Assembly (NCBI GenBank): GCA_963663315.1
Contig: OY760176.1
Span: 1,860,001 to 1,924,000 of the forward strand
Direction: 5' to 3'
Origin: G963663315 sp963663315
GTDB taxonomy: Bacteria; Pseudomonadota; Gammaproteobacteria; Arenicellales; Poriferihabitantaceae
Length of the DNA stretch: 64,000 nucleotides
The notes beneath the pieces were generated by a model that saw only the letters and a program-made list of their open reading frames with translations, searched no databases and was not told where the DNA came from. This document shows, in pieces, positions 33,073 through 42,147 of this stretch; positions within the stretch are counted from its first letter, which is position 1; each line of letters starts with the position of its first letter. Both the position numbers and the translations under genes were made by a program.

Positions 33073-33341
33073 GCCGAATTGGCGATTGTTCTTTTGATTT
33101 TTTGCATCGCCACCGCCTTGTGCTGCGGCAATGCCGCCCCAACCATCGTCATTCCCGCGCAAGCGGGAATCCATGTTTGACACCCCCCCGACTTTGGGGG
33201 AACCCTGACGACGGTGGGGAAACGGAAATAACGGTTTGTGGATTCCCGCTTGCGCGGGAATGACGGGGTGGAGGCGGGAATGACGGGATGGAGACAGGAA
33301 TGACGGGGTGGAGACAGGAATGACGACTTATGGTGAAAGCA
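33073..33341. repeat. Repeat-rich intergenic region
   Basis: Inverted repeats of the GTCATTCCCGC family lie at 33147-33175 and 33239-33266. From 33256 to 33327 there are three and a half direct 20-base repeats based on GGAATGACGGGGTGGAGAC, which grew from one arm of that element. No gene is visible. Confidence 0.75.
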
Positions 33342-34142
33342 TCATCTGGAAATGTTTTCCAGTTGTTTGCTTATCACATTCAGTTTTGCCACTATCTCAT
33401 TCTGTCGGGCCCTGAGATCCGCCAATTCGGCTTTTTGATCGCCTTCATGTTCGGCTTGCATCGCAGACACAATAATCCCGATAAACAGATTAAGCACCGT
33501 AAATGATGTGCACAATATAAATACTACAAAAAAGAACCAGGCCATCGGGAACACTTCCATCACCGGTCGCACAATGCCCATCGACCAACTCTCAAGGGTC
33601 ATGATTTGAAACAGTGAGTAAGCTGACAAGCCAATTGAACCAAACCAGTCCGGGAAATCACCTCCATACAACTTCGTCGCCATTACAGAAAATACGTAAA
33701 AAACCAGCAACAGCAAAGCGGTTATTGAACCCATTCCAGGCAAGGCTGCAATGAGCCCTCCCACAACCCGTTTAAGAGACGGCACAACACTGATCAAACG
33801 AAGTACTCTTAAAATCCTCAGCGCTCTCAATACAGAAAGATTTCCACCCGCTGGAATCAATGAAATGGCAACCACCAGGAAATCAAAAATCCTCCATGGA
33901 TCGCGAATGAAGCTTGATCGATAGATAATCAGTTTGGCCGAAACTTCGACGGTGAATATCCCCAGGATGACTTTATCCAGAATGATCAGAACCGGCCCCA
34001 CCCGGCTCATCAAACCAGCATCGGTTTCCAGCCCCAGGATAATCCCGTTAATCACAATCAGTACAAGAATAAAAATCTCAAACTTGCGACTTTCCAGCAA
34101 TTCTTTCATTTCTTTCATGTTTCTTTTCATTGAGGCTTTCAC
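33342..34142 (-). CDS. Bacterial voltage-gated sodium channel (NavBac)
   Basis: The 266-residue protein is a single six-helix channel subunit that assembles as a homotetramer. S4 carries spaced arginines in LSVLRALRILRVLRLISVVP (about residues 100-120). The pore motif after S5 is TLESWSM (about residue 178), the same selectivity filter as NavAb and the sodium-selective family hallmark. S6 is followed by a cytoplasmic coiled coil (AELADLRARQNEIVAKLNVI). A single Glu at the filter is consistent with sodium selectivity rather than calcium. It is probably monocistronic and may support sodium-driven motility or pH homeostasis. Confidence 0.93.
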   Translation of the reverse strand: MKASMKRNMKEMKELLESRKFEIFILVLIVINGIILGLETDAGLMSRVGPVLIILDKVILGIFTVEVSAKLIIYRSSFIRDPWRIFDFLVVAISLIPAGGNLSVLRALRILRVLRLISVVPSLKRVVGGLIAALPGMGSITALLLLVFYVFSVMATKLYGGDFPDWFGSIGLSAYSLFQIMTLESWSMGIVRPVMEVFPMAWFFFVVFILCTSFTVLNLFIGIIVSAMQAEHEGDQKAELADLRARQNEIVAKLNVISKQLENISR

Positions 34143-34220
34143 TTAGGTTGCACCGATTGTGTCAGATTACAGTGAGGCCCCGCAAAGAGCGGCCTGCCTG
34201 AATACATCCATTCTATACAT

Positions 34221-35375
34221 CTATTCCCGACGTTTGGCCAGATAGATGCCCCGCCACACCAAACCTGCCGCCAGCATCAGATAGACCACTACCAGATGCA
34301 AGGGCAGTCCATGGTGACCGAATTCCTCCATTACCAGCCCACCGGACACCGAGCCTAAAAGAGCGCCTATACCCCACATCAGCGCGAATGAAGCAGAGCC
34401 GTTTATCAAGTCAATCCCTTCAAATCGATCTCCCAGTGAAGTCAGCGTTACGGTATAGACTCCATAACCGGCAGCCCCCGCCAAAATTACCACAGGCCAC
34501 ATCAACGGGGTTGCCATCACCGTTGGCAGAATCAACAACATCAGTGAAGTAACCAGCGCACAACCCGCCATTACCAGTCGATGGGGAAATTTATCCGCCA
34601 ACCAGCCAACAGGGAACTGTAAAACCGTATTACCGACGATCAGCGCCGCGAGCAGCAAAGCTGAAGCAGTCAACGTCAGACCGGATTGAATCCCATAGAC
34701 GGGTAACAGTGACAGCGTTGCCGCATCAAAAATGGCAAACACAAAAACACAGGCCAGTAACATAGGAGCCATGGGGGCGAAATCCATAATGCCTGTCTTT
34801 CTGGATTTTTCCTGGGTCGTGAGCTTCCCTTCCCGCAGCAAACAAAGCGGCAACACACCAAGCAAAACCACAAACCCACCAATAACGAACGGCATCCAGC
34901 CTTGTATGCCTATCCAGCTTATTATGGCGGGGCCTGCACCAAAGCTCGCTGATAGAACACTGCTGTAGATTGCAACAATTTTCCCTCGATGAGCATTGCC
35001 TGCAAACTTGACTATCCACATTTCGCTCAGAACAAACAGCGTGGAAATCGACATTCCCTGGAGTGTGCGCAGGATGAACCAGGATTCCAGAGTGTCGAAA
35101 ATCTTGTAACTGATCAGCAGGATACTGGTTGCCAGGGCCGCTGCAATGGCGACGTTTCGCGACCCGAATTTTCTGGCTACTATCGGAATCACCGGCGAAG
35201 ACAACAGTATTCCGATTGGCATCATTGCCGAATTTATGCCTATCATTCTGGTAGAAACCCCTCTCGACTCCAGGATCAGTGACAACAGAGGATAAGTCAT
35301 GCCGAATGCCAGACCGAACACACAAATGGCAGAACATGCTGCAATCAAATTGCGTAAATTCATTTGCGAAACCAT
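34221..35375 (-). CDS. MFS transporter (YcaD-like)
   Basis: The 384-residue protein has twelve hydrophobic segments. It contains the loop 2-3 segment with VARKFGSRNVA and the helix-4 segment RTLQGMSISTLFVLSEMWI, typical of the MFS_1/YcaD-like branch. The start could be at 35375 or at the second ATG, 35363. The gene begins one base after the prmC stop, so it may be co-transcribed with hemA-prfA-prmC. Substrate unknown. Confidence 0.85.
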   Translation of the reverse strand: MVSQMNLRNLIAACSAICVFGLAFGMTYPLLSLILESRGVSTRMIGINSAMMPIGILLSSPVIPIVARKFGSRNVAIAAALATSILLISYKIFDTLESWFILRTLQGMSISTLFVLSEMWIVKFAGNAHRGKIVAIYSSVLSASFGAGPAIISWIGIQGWMPFVIGGFVVLLGVLPLCLLREGKLTTQEKSRKTGIMDFAPMAPMLLACVFVFAIFDAATLSLLPVYGIQSGLTLTASALLLAALIVGNTVLQFPVGWLADKFPHRLVMAGCALVTSLMLLILPTVMATPLMWPVVILAGAAGYGVYTVTLTSLGDRFEGIDLINGSASFALMWGIGALLGSVSGGLVMEEFGHHGLPLHLVVVYLMLAAGLVWRGIYLAKRRE

Positions 35376-36242
35376 CTATGAATCGACCACCTGGCGAGTC
35401 TCAACATCATTAGACCAGCATCCTTCCGTAACCCGATCATTGCCATCCAGATCCTTGTGTGTGACCACCCTGGAAAACCCCCTGTCGATCATTTTCTCTC
35501 TCACTTGGCTGGCCTGCCGGCAGCCGTGTTCAAGTATCAGCCAGCCCCGGCATTCAAGAAATCCGGGGGCGGCTTCAACAATTTCTCTTAACGAGGCGAA
35601 TCCCTGGTTCTTTGCGACCAATGCGCTGGTCGGCTCAAAACGCAAGTCACCCTGGGTCAGGTGAATATCATCAGGCGCAATATAAGGCGGATTGGAGCAA
35701 ATCAGGTCAAACCGGCCTTCTTCGATACAATCGAACCAGTTGCTCTTTATCCACTGAATATTTTTCAACCCGAGGTTCTGCTGATTGGATTTTGCGACCT
35801 CAAGCGGAGACTCGTTCATATCTGTTGCAACGATCTTGGCCCCGGGCAATTCCGAAGCCAATGCCAGCGCCACTGCGCCGCTGCCCGTACCCGGTTCGAG
35901 AATTCTCGGCTTGTCGATCCCGGCTAGGGCGGACAGGGATCTTTCGACCAGTAGTTCCGTTTCGTGTCTGGGAATCAATACCCTGTCATCCACTTTCAGA
36001 TCCAGCGACCAGAATTCCCGGGAATTCGTAATATACGCAATCGGGGCGCCTCTCATGCGCATCAATACCAGTGATTTGAATTCTTTTTCTTCTTTCCCGG
36101 ATAGTTGTCGGTCGCTGTTCGCGATCAGGGATGCCAAATCAATACCGAGCAGATAACACAGGATTATCTTCGAATCCGGGGCGCCGCTCTCAACCGATGG
36201 CAATTGCCTGTCAGACCAGCGCAACCACTCATCGACTGTCAT
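35376..36242 (-). CDS. prmC: Release-factor glutamine methyltransferase PrmC
   Basis: PrmC methylates the Gln of the GGQ motif in release factors RF1 and RF2. The 288-residue protein has the SAM-binding motif LEPGTGSGAVALALASELPG (about 120-140) and the substrate-amide motif SNPPYI (about 192). It follows prfA after 32 bases, the usual hemA-prfA-prmC order, so its target protein is encoded upstream in the same operon. Confidence 0.96.
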   Translation of the reverse strand: MTVDEWLRWSDRQLPSVESGAPDSKIILCYLLGIDLASLIANSDRQLSGKEEKEFKSLVLMRMRGAPIAYITNSREFWSLDLKVDDRVLIPRHETELLVERSLSALAGIDKPRILEPGTGSGAVALALASELPGAKIVATDMNESPLEVAKSNQQNLGLKNIQWIKSNWFDCIEEGRFDLICSNPPYIAPDDIHLTQGDLRFEPTSALVAKNQGFASLREIVEAAPGFLECRGWLILEHGCRQASQVREKMIDRGFSRVVTHKDLDGNDRVTEGCWSNDVETRQVVDS

Positions 36243-36274
36243 TGTGTCAAATCCGACGAGAGACAGACAGGCTC

Positions 36275-37360
36275 TCAGGCCTGATTCAAATCTGCCAAAA
36301 GGTGTGCCTGATGTTCGGATATCAACGGCACAATAACCAGATCAACACGTCCCTTGAGCACTTCATCCAGCTTGTACAATGTCAGGTTGATGCGATGGTC
36401 TGTGATTCTCCCTTGTGGGAAATTATAGGTCCGGATACGTTCAGATCGATCACCACTGCCCACCAATGACTTTCGGGTACTGGCCTGTTCACGCTGCTGC
36501 TGTTGAATTTGCGCTTCCAGCAAGCGGGATTTCAACACGGCCATTGCACGCGCCCGATTCTTGTGTTGAGACCGTTCATCCTGACATTCGACCACAACCC
36601 CGGTAGACAAATGGGTGATGCGTATAGCAGAATCGGTTTTATTGACATGCTGTCCCCCTGCCCCGGAAGCCCTGAACGTATCGACACGAATATCCGATGG
36701 GTCAATCTCGATTTCATCCATTTCATCCGCTTCCGGCATGACTGCAACCGTACACGCGGAAGTGTGTATACGACCCTGAGACTCGGTTTCCGGTACACGC
36801 TGTACCCGGTGGGCGCCCGATTCAAATTTCAGTCTTGAATAAGCGCCCAACCCCTCTATTCTGGCGATAATTTCCTTGTATCCCCCATGTTCTCCTTCAC
36901 TACTGCTCATCACCTCTACTTTCCACTTACGACATTCTGCATAGGAATAATACATTTTATAAAGGTCGCCAGCGAACAGCGCGGCCTCATCTCCGCCGGT
37001 TCCTGCCCTGATCTCAAGAAAAATATTTCTGGAATCATTCGGGTTTCTGGTCAGCAAAAGCTGCTGCAAGCTGCTTTCGCATGCCCCCATCGATTGCTCC
37101 AGGGTGGGTAATTCCTCTCTCGCCATGCCCCGGATCTGGCTGTCTGAATCTTCCAGCATTGTTCGAGTTTCAGTCATTTCATCATCCAGCTTCCGCCAGG
37201 TTTCAAACGCTTTGACAATAGGCAGTATTTCCGACAATTCGATCGACAATTTGCGAAACTGGCTCTGGTCGGAAATAATATCGGGATCAGACAAAAGTAC
37301 ATTGATCTCTTCATGACGATCAACAACCTGAAGTAACTTGTGTTTGGTGGAAGAATGCAT
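36275..37360 (-). CDS. prfA: Peptide chain release factor 1
   Basis: RF1 ends translation at UAA and UAG codons. The 361-residue protein has the stop-codon-reading motif RVPETESQGRIHTS (PxT, about residue 190) and the catalytic GAGGQHVNKTDSAIRI (about 230), whose Gln is the PrmC substrate. Length and order match the family. It lies 24 bases downstream of hemA. Confidence 0.97.
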   Translation of the reverse strand: MHSSTKHKLLQVVDRHEEINVLLSDPDIISDQSQFRKLSIELSEILPIVKAFETWRKLDDEMTETRTMLEDSDSQIRGMAREELPTLEQSMGACESSLQQLLLTRNPNDSRNIFLEIRAGTGGDEAALFAGDLYKMYYSYAECRKWKVEVMSSSEGEHGGYKEIIARIEGLGAYSRLKFESGAHRVQRVPETESQGRIHTSACTVAVMPEADEMDEIEIDPSDIRVDTFRASGAGGQHVNKTDSAIRITHLSTGVVVECQDERSQHKNRARAMAVLKSRLLEAQIQQQQREQASTRKSLVGSGDRSERIRTYNFPQGRITDHRINLTLYKLDEVLKGRVDLVIVPLISEHQAHLLADLNQA

Positions 37361-37384
37361 TGCAAGACTGCGACAGGAAAATGA

Positions 37385-38632
37385 TTATAGATTGAACAGC
37401 TTCCTGGCTGCTGCAATCACACTTGCATCCCCTTCAATTTCGGCCTGATTGATGACCTGGCTGGGATGATGGGCTACCTTGTTGATCAGGTCACGTGCAA
37501 GCTGCTCAACCACCTGGGCAGGAACCGTACCATTTTCCAATCTCTTAAGTGCGCGCTCAAGTTCTGCCTGCTTCAACTCGTCAAGCCCTTCCCTGAAAGA
37601 TTTAATGGCCGGAACCGAATGCAGGGAACGCATCCAGCGCATGAATTTGACGACCTGGAAGTCGATAATATTTTCGGCTTCTTTTGAGGCCTGCAAGCGC
37701 ATCGTCCGGTTCTCATCGACAATCGATTTCAAGTCATCAACAGTATACAGGTACGCATCTTTCAACCGGGCCACCTCTGCCTCGACGTCACGTGGCACAG
37801 CAAGGTCAAGAATGAACATCGGAGCATGTTTCCTTTTCCTCAAGGCGGCTTCAATTGCGCCTTTCCCGAGAATCGGCAAAGTACTGGCAGTCGAGGTCAC
37901 CACTATATCGGCTTCTGGCAATCGATCTGGAATTTGTGCCAGGGAGATCGCCTCACTACCCACTTCCCTGACCAGTGCCTGTGCTTTTTTTACCGAACGA
38001 TTGGCAATAATAATGTGCCGGACCTGGTTCTGTTTAAGATGACGGGCAACCAGTTCGATCATTTCTCCGGCCCCAATCAACAACACCGTTTGATCTTCGA
38101 GTCGAGTAAATACCCGTTTCGCCAGACTGACCCCCGAATAGGCTACGGAAACCGCATTGGCGCCGATATTGGTATCTGTCCTGACCAGTTTGGCCACATT
38201 GAAGGTGTGCTGGAACAGTCGATTCAGAATCTTGCCGGTGGCGCCGACCCTGGCTGCCGTCTGAAACGCATCTTTCATCTGGCCGAGGATCTGGGGTTCA
38301 CCCAGCACCATCGAATCAAGACCGGATGCCACCCTGAAGGCATGCTTGACGGCTTCTTCGTTGGGGAACTGATAGACGATCTCCTTCAGGATTGAAGGCT
38401 CAAGCCCGCTGTAGCCCGATAACCAGGCAAGAATCTCCCCTCGGTTATCCCGCTCCTGCCTGCAGTAGATTTCAGTGCGATTACAGGTGGACAAAATGGT
38501 AGCTTCACTGGCGCCCACTGTTTCGGTCAGTTCAGTGAGCGCCTGCTGGATCAGGTCTGAACTGAACGCGGCCCTCTCCCTCACTTCGATGGGGGCAGTA
38601 TTATGATTCAGGCCTAATGCCAGCAGGTGCAT
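37385..38632 (-). CDS. hemA: Glutamyl-tRNA reductase
   Basis: HemA reduces glutamyl-tRNA to glutamate-1-semialdehyde, the committed step of C5-pathway tetrapyrrole synthesis that feeds heme and cobalamin. The 415-residue protein starts MHLLALGLNHNTAPIEVRE, with the catalytic Cys in ILSTCNRTEIYC (about residue 50), the NADPH-binding loop VLLIGAGEMIELVARHL (about 185) and the dimerisation helix near the C terminus. The window also holds hemH and CbiX for later steps of the same branch. Confidence 0.97.
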   Translation of the reverse strand: MHLLALGLNHNTAPIEVRERAAFSSDLIQQALTELTETVGASEATILSTCNRTEIYCRQERDNRGEILAWLSGYSGLEPSILKEIVYQFPNEEAVKHAFRVASGLDSMVLGEPQILGQMKDAFQTAARVGATGKILNRLFQHTFNVAKLVRTDTNIGANAVSVAYSGVSLAKRVFTRLEDQTVLLIGAGEMIELVARHLKQNQVRHIIIANRSVKKAQALVREVGSEAISLAQIPDRLPEADIVVTSTASTLPILGKGAIEAALRKRKHAPMFILDLAVPRDVEAEVARLKDAYLYTVDDLKSIVDENRTMRLQASKEAENIIDFQVVKFMRWMRSLHSVPAIKSFREGLDELKQAELERALKRLENGTVPAQVVEQLARDLINKVAHHPSQVINQAEIEGDASVIAAARKLFNL

Positions 38633-38854
38633 GGTTCAGATTGAGCTAAATGGTGAAGTTTTGTCAGATTCCGGTAAAATCAGGGTGTAATAGATGTTGC
38701 AATTCAATCGGCACAGTCGCATATTATATTCCGGTTCGATAAATAAATCCCTGCGAACCTGTATGCGAACTGCTGTCAGGCTCAAGTCCATAATCTTACG
38801 ATCCATCAAATATTAATGGCGCCTTATACTCCAGCATCCCTTTCAATCAGAACA

Positions 38855-40630
38855 ATGAGAACCATTATCCTTGCCGGACTGCTCGTAGCGCTCTGGGGCT
38901 GCCAGACGACCCGGCAAGACATACAGGAAGACAAAATCGGAACGACTGATACCCCTATTAATCCATACCCGATTTATCCATCTGCAGATCAGCAGGCCCG
39001 GATTCATGGTCAGCCGCAACCTGATACTGAACTGCTCTATAACGTAATCGTGGCGTTCATTGCGGCGCAAAGAAATCAACCTGAAATCGCGCTGGAATAC
39101 CTCTCCCGGGCAGCCTGGCAATGGCCGGAGCGCCGTCTGATCGCCGAGTCAATCGGGATTGCCATGGCCAACCAGGAATATCAACAGGCGGTCGACCTTG
39201 CTCAATTACTGGAGACACTTGAACCCGATGATTATCTGATCACTCTCTCTGTCGCCAAAGCAAAATTTCGTCTTGGTGAAATTGAATCCGGCCTTGATCT
39301 GCTTGCTGACCTGACCAGAAGATGCAACCAGAATCATGGTTATATTTTCCAGGCTATTGCCTCATTGCTCACCTCCGAAGAGAATGTTGCCTTGTTCGCC
39401 CCATTCCAGAGGTTGGTCGAAACCCGGTCTGACAACCCGGCATTACAGATGACGGCTGCTTTCGTCGCCTCCAGGCAGAATCAGCCGGACCGGTATGTCG
39501 AACAACTGAACAAGGTACTCGCACTCGAACCTGACTGGGAATTTCCTGCTATCTTGATCTTGATGCAACTCAGCTATGGCAGCAGCGATGATGTTGCCGG
39601 AGAAAATGAAAATGCAGCAGACAGATATGCCAGCAAGTATGCAATTGAACACCTGGAAGCTCATCCTGAACAAATAAAGTTCCGCCTACAGTTTGCACGC
39701 CACCTGATCCGCAATGGCGACCTCAATTCCGCTCTTGATCAGTTAAACATCACGCTCGATAAAAACCCGGATTCATTGGACGCACTTTATGCAGCAGGAG
39801 TCGTCTATTTTGAAAAGGATGATCTGGTCAACTCAAGGGATTTATTCGTCCGCTGCCTGAAACTGGACCCGGGTAACAGTCAAGCACGAATATATCTTTC
39901 TGACATCGAATACAGACAAGGTAATTATGTTGCCGCGTCGAACTACCTGTATGGCGTCACCTCACAGCAATTTTATCTGGACGCACAGATCAGACTGGCA
40001 ATCATTGTGGCGAAACGATATGAAGTGGAATCGGGGGTCAGGCACCTGCAACAAATTGATGTAGTGTCTGATGAAGACAGAATCCACTTGATATTGCAAC
40101 AGGATTTACTACTAAGGGAATATGATCGGTATGATCGATCAAAACAAGTACTGGACAGGGGGTTGAAACGATTCCCCGATCATCCTGACCTGCTCTACAA
40201 CCGTGGTCTGGTGACCGCAAAATTGGACCTGCTTGAATTACACGAGCAGGACATGCGCAAGTTGATTGAAATCGAACCGGACAACGCCCACGCCTATAAC
40301 GCTTATGGTTATACCCTTGCTGACAAGACCGACCGGCTTGAAGAGGCGATGGCCCTGATTAAAAAGGCAAATGCCCTGCTGCCGGACAATCCATTCATTC
40401 TCGACAGTATGGGCTGGGTTCATTTTCGACTGGGCAATAACAGCAAGGCAATCGATTATCTTCTGCTCGCTCTGGGTGCACGTCAGGACGCAGAAATCGC
40501 CGCGCACCTCGGTGAAGTATTGTGGGTCACCGGAAACAGAGAGGAAGCGCGTAAAATCTGGGACAAAGGGACTGAATGGGAACCCGAGAACGGAGTTCTG
40601 AAACAAACCATTGAACGACTCTCGCACTAA
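38855..40630 (+). CDS. TPR-repeat lipoprotein upstream of lolB
   Basis: The protein has a lipoprotein signal, MRTIILAGLLVALWGCQTT, so the ATG at 38855 is preferred to 38816, which adds 13 residues before it. The mature chain of about 575 residues holds many TPR units, for example AEIEPDNAHAYNAYGYTLAD-type helices and a C-terminal PDNPFILDSMGWVHFRLGNN. Its place next to lolB and divergent from hemA is conserved in pseudomonads. It is predicted to act in the outer membrane as an assembly scaffold; its exact partner is unknown. Confidence 0.88.
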   Translation: MRTIILAGLLVALWGCQTTRQDIQEDKIGTTDTPINPYPIYPSADQQARIHGQPQPDTELLYNVIVAFIAAQRNQPEIALEYLSRAAWQWPERRLIAESIGIAMANQEYQQAVDLAQLLETLEPDDYLITLSVAKAKFRLGEIESGLDLLADLTRRCNQNHGYIFQAIASLLTSEENVALFAPFQRLVETRSDNPALQMTAAFVASRQNQPDRYVEQLNKVLALEPDWEFPAILILMQLSYGSSDDVAGENENAADRYASKYAIEHLEAHPEQIKFRLQFARHLIRNGDLNSALDQLNITLDKNPDSLDALYAAGVVYFEKDDLVNSRDLFVRCLKLDPGNSQARIYLSDIEYRQGNYVAASNYLYGVTSQQFYLDAQIRLAIIVAKRYEVESGVRHLQQIDVVSDEDRIHLILQQDLLLREYDRYDRSKQVLDRGLKRFPDHPDLLYNRGLVTAKLDLLELHEQDMRKLIEIEPDNAHAYNAYGYTLADKTDRLEEAMALIKKANALLPDNPFILDSMGWVHFRLGNNSKAIDYLLLALGARQDAEIAAHLGEVLWVTGNREEARKIWDKGTEWEPENGVLKQTIERLSH

Positions 40631-41294
40631 CACCCAAATTCCCGGAATATTCGCAATCGTTTTGATTGTCATCCTGGCTGGTTGTACGACAATACCAGAA
40701 CACAAACCGGTATCGGAAGACCAGCTTCAGCAGCTCTGGCATCAACATCAGTCAATCAATGCTCAAATATCGAGTTGGTCGTTGAAGGGCAAAATAGGTG
40801 TCAAGACCGGAACGAAGGGCGGCTCTGCGACATTAAACTGGTCGTATGCGCCCGCTGACCAGAACATCGAATTATACGGCCCATTTGGCGGCGGCCGGAT
40901 TCTCATTGAAGCGTCCGCGACCTCGGCCACGCTGAGGGATGCCGGAGGACATGTGATAAATGGCGAATCCGCTGAACAGGTTCTCTATGAACGGCTGGGC
41001 TGGCATGTCCCTTTTGATGAATTGGAGATGTGGTCCCGCGGGCTACCGGGTGAGGGTGCGAGCAATTTAAAAATCAATGGTTCCGGGCGCTTGCTGAGTT
41101 TCAATCAGGGAATCTGGCATGTTGAATACGATCAATATCGCTCAGTTCTGAAGTTCACATTACCGTGGAGATTTACGGTCTCTTCGCTGCCCGGAGAAGT
41201 CGAATTTTTTGACGATAATGGAAATTACCTTGGGGATGAGTTAAAGGTCAAGGTTATTCTGAAGCGCTGGTGGGATATCAAGTCGAATCAATAG
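40611..41294 (+). CDS. lolB: Outer-membrane lipoprotein receptor LolB
   Basis: LolB takes lipoproteins from the LolA carrier and inserts them into the outer membrane. The 227-residue product has a lipobox, IFAIVLIVILAGCTT, and then the LolB-type segment SWSLKGKIGVKTGTKGGSAT. The TTG start at 40611 overlaps the TPR gene by 20 bases. It is followed by ispE, the standard lolB-ispE order in gammaproteobacteria. Confidence 0.92.
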   Translation: MNDSRTNTQIPGIFAIVLIVILAGCTTIPEHKPVSEDQLQQLWHQHQSINAQISSWSLKGKIGVKTGTKGGSATLNWSYAPADQNIELYGPFGGGRILIEASATSATLRDAGGHVINGESAEQVLYERLGWHVPFDELEMWSRGLPGEGASNLKINGSGRLLSFNQGIWHVEYDQYRSVLKFTLPWRFTVSSLPGEVEFFDDNGNYLGDELKVKVILKRWWDIKSNQ

Positions 41295-41296
41295 CG

Positions 41297-42142
41297 ATGC
41301 CCGGAAACATTCCCGATTCTCTGGTTTTACGGTCACCCGCAAAAATAAACCTGTTTTTACATGTAACCGGGAAACGCGACGATGGTTACCATGAACTGGA
41401 AACCGTATTCCAGTTCCTGGATTACCGGGATTTATTGCGATTCGAGTTAACCGGCGAGTCAGGAATAGTCCGCATTGACGATCATCCTTATCTCCTGCCT
41501 CAATCCGACCTGATTATCCGTTCAGCCGAGCTGTTGACTTCGACCCTGGGTTTGAAAAACCCTGCCGGGGTTAAAGTGACTCTGACCAAGGTGATACCAC
41601 CCGGTTCAGGCATGGGAGGAGGCAGCTCAAATGCGGCAACCACATTGCTTGCATTGAACAGATTGTGGAATCTGCATCTGACCCGGCCTGAACTTCAGTC
41701 GTTGGCGAAACAGTTGGGCGCCGACGTGCCAGTTTTCATTTGCGGACATTCATGCTGGGCCACAGGAATCGGCGATGAGTTTGAAAGATTCGACCCTGAG
41801 CAACATTGGTACTGTATTTGTGTTCCTGAAGTGTTTGCCTCCACTGAAGTGGTTTTTCATCACCCCGACCTTTGCCGCAATCACCCGCCTGTTTCAAAGC
41901 TCGAATTTCGCCAGGGCAAGGTCTGCAATGACCTGGAAGCCGTATCCAGAAGCCTGTACCCCGAAATAGAAGAATCCCTTGAATTGCTCAATCAGTACGG
42001 CCAGGCCAGAATGAACGGCAGTGGCGCTTCAGTTTTTCTTCAATGCGAATCCGAGGTCATCGCAAGACAAATCCGGGACAAGATGCCTGACCACCTTCAT
42101 TGCATAGTGGCCCGTAGCCTGAACAATATCCGTGACTACTGA
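41297..42142 (+). CDS. ispE: 4-diphosphocytidyl-2-C-methyl-D-erythritol kinase
   Basis: IspE phosphorylates CDP-methylerythritol in the non-mevalonate isoprenoid pathway. The 281-residue GHMP kinase has the N-terminal SPAKINLFLHVTGKRDDGYHE, the ATP-binding glycine loop IPPGSGMGGGSSNAATTL (about residue 90-110) and a C-terminal MNGSGASVFL. The ATG at 41297 is two bases after the lolB stop; the frame extending to 41270 lies inside lolB. In relatives tRNA-Gln and prs follow directly, but here about 5 kb intervene. Confidence 0.96.
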   Translation: MPGNIPDSLVLRSPAKINLFLHVTGKRDDGYHELETVFQFLDYRDLLRFELTGESGIVRIDDHPYLLPQSDLIIRSAELLTSTLGLKNPAGVKVTLTKVIPPGSGMGGGSSNAATTLLALNRLWNLHLTRPELQSLAKQLGADVPVFICGHSCWATGIGDEFERFDPEQHWYCICVPEVFASTEVVFHHPDLCRNHPPVSKLEFRQGKVCNDLEAVSRSLYPEIEESLELLNQYGQARMNGSGASVFLQCESEVIARQIRDKMPDHLHCIVARSLNNIRDY

Positions 42143-42147
42143 ATGGA

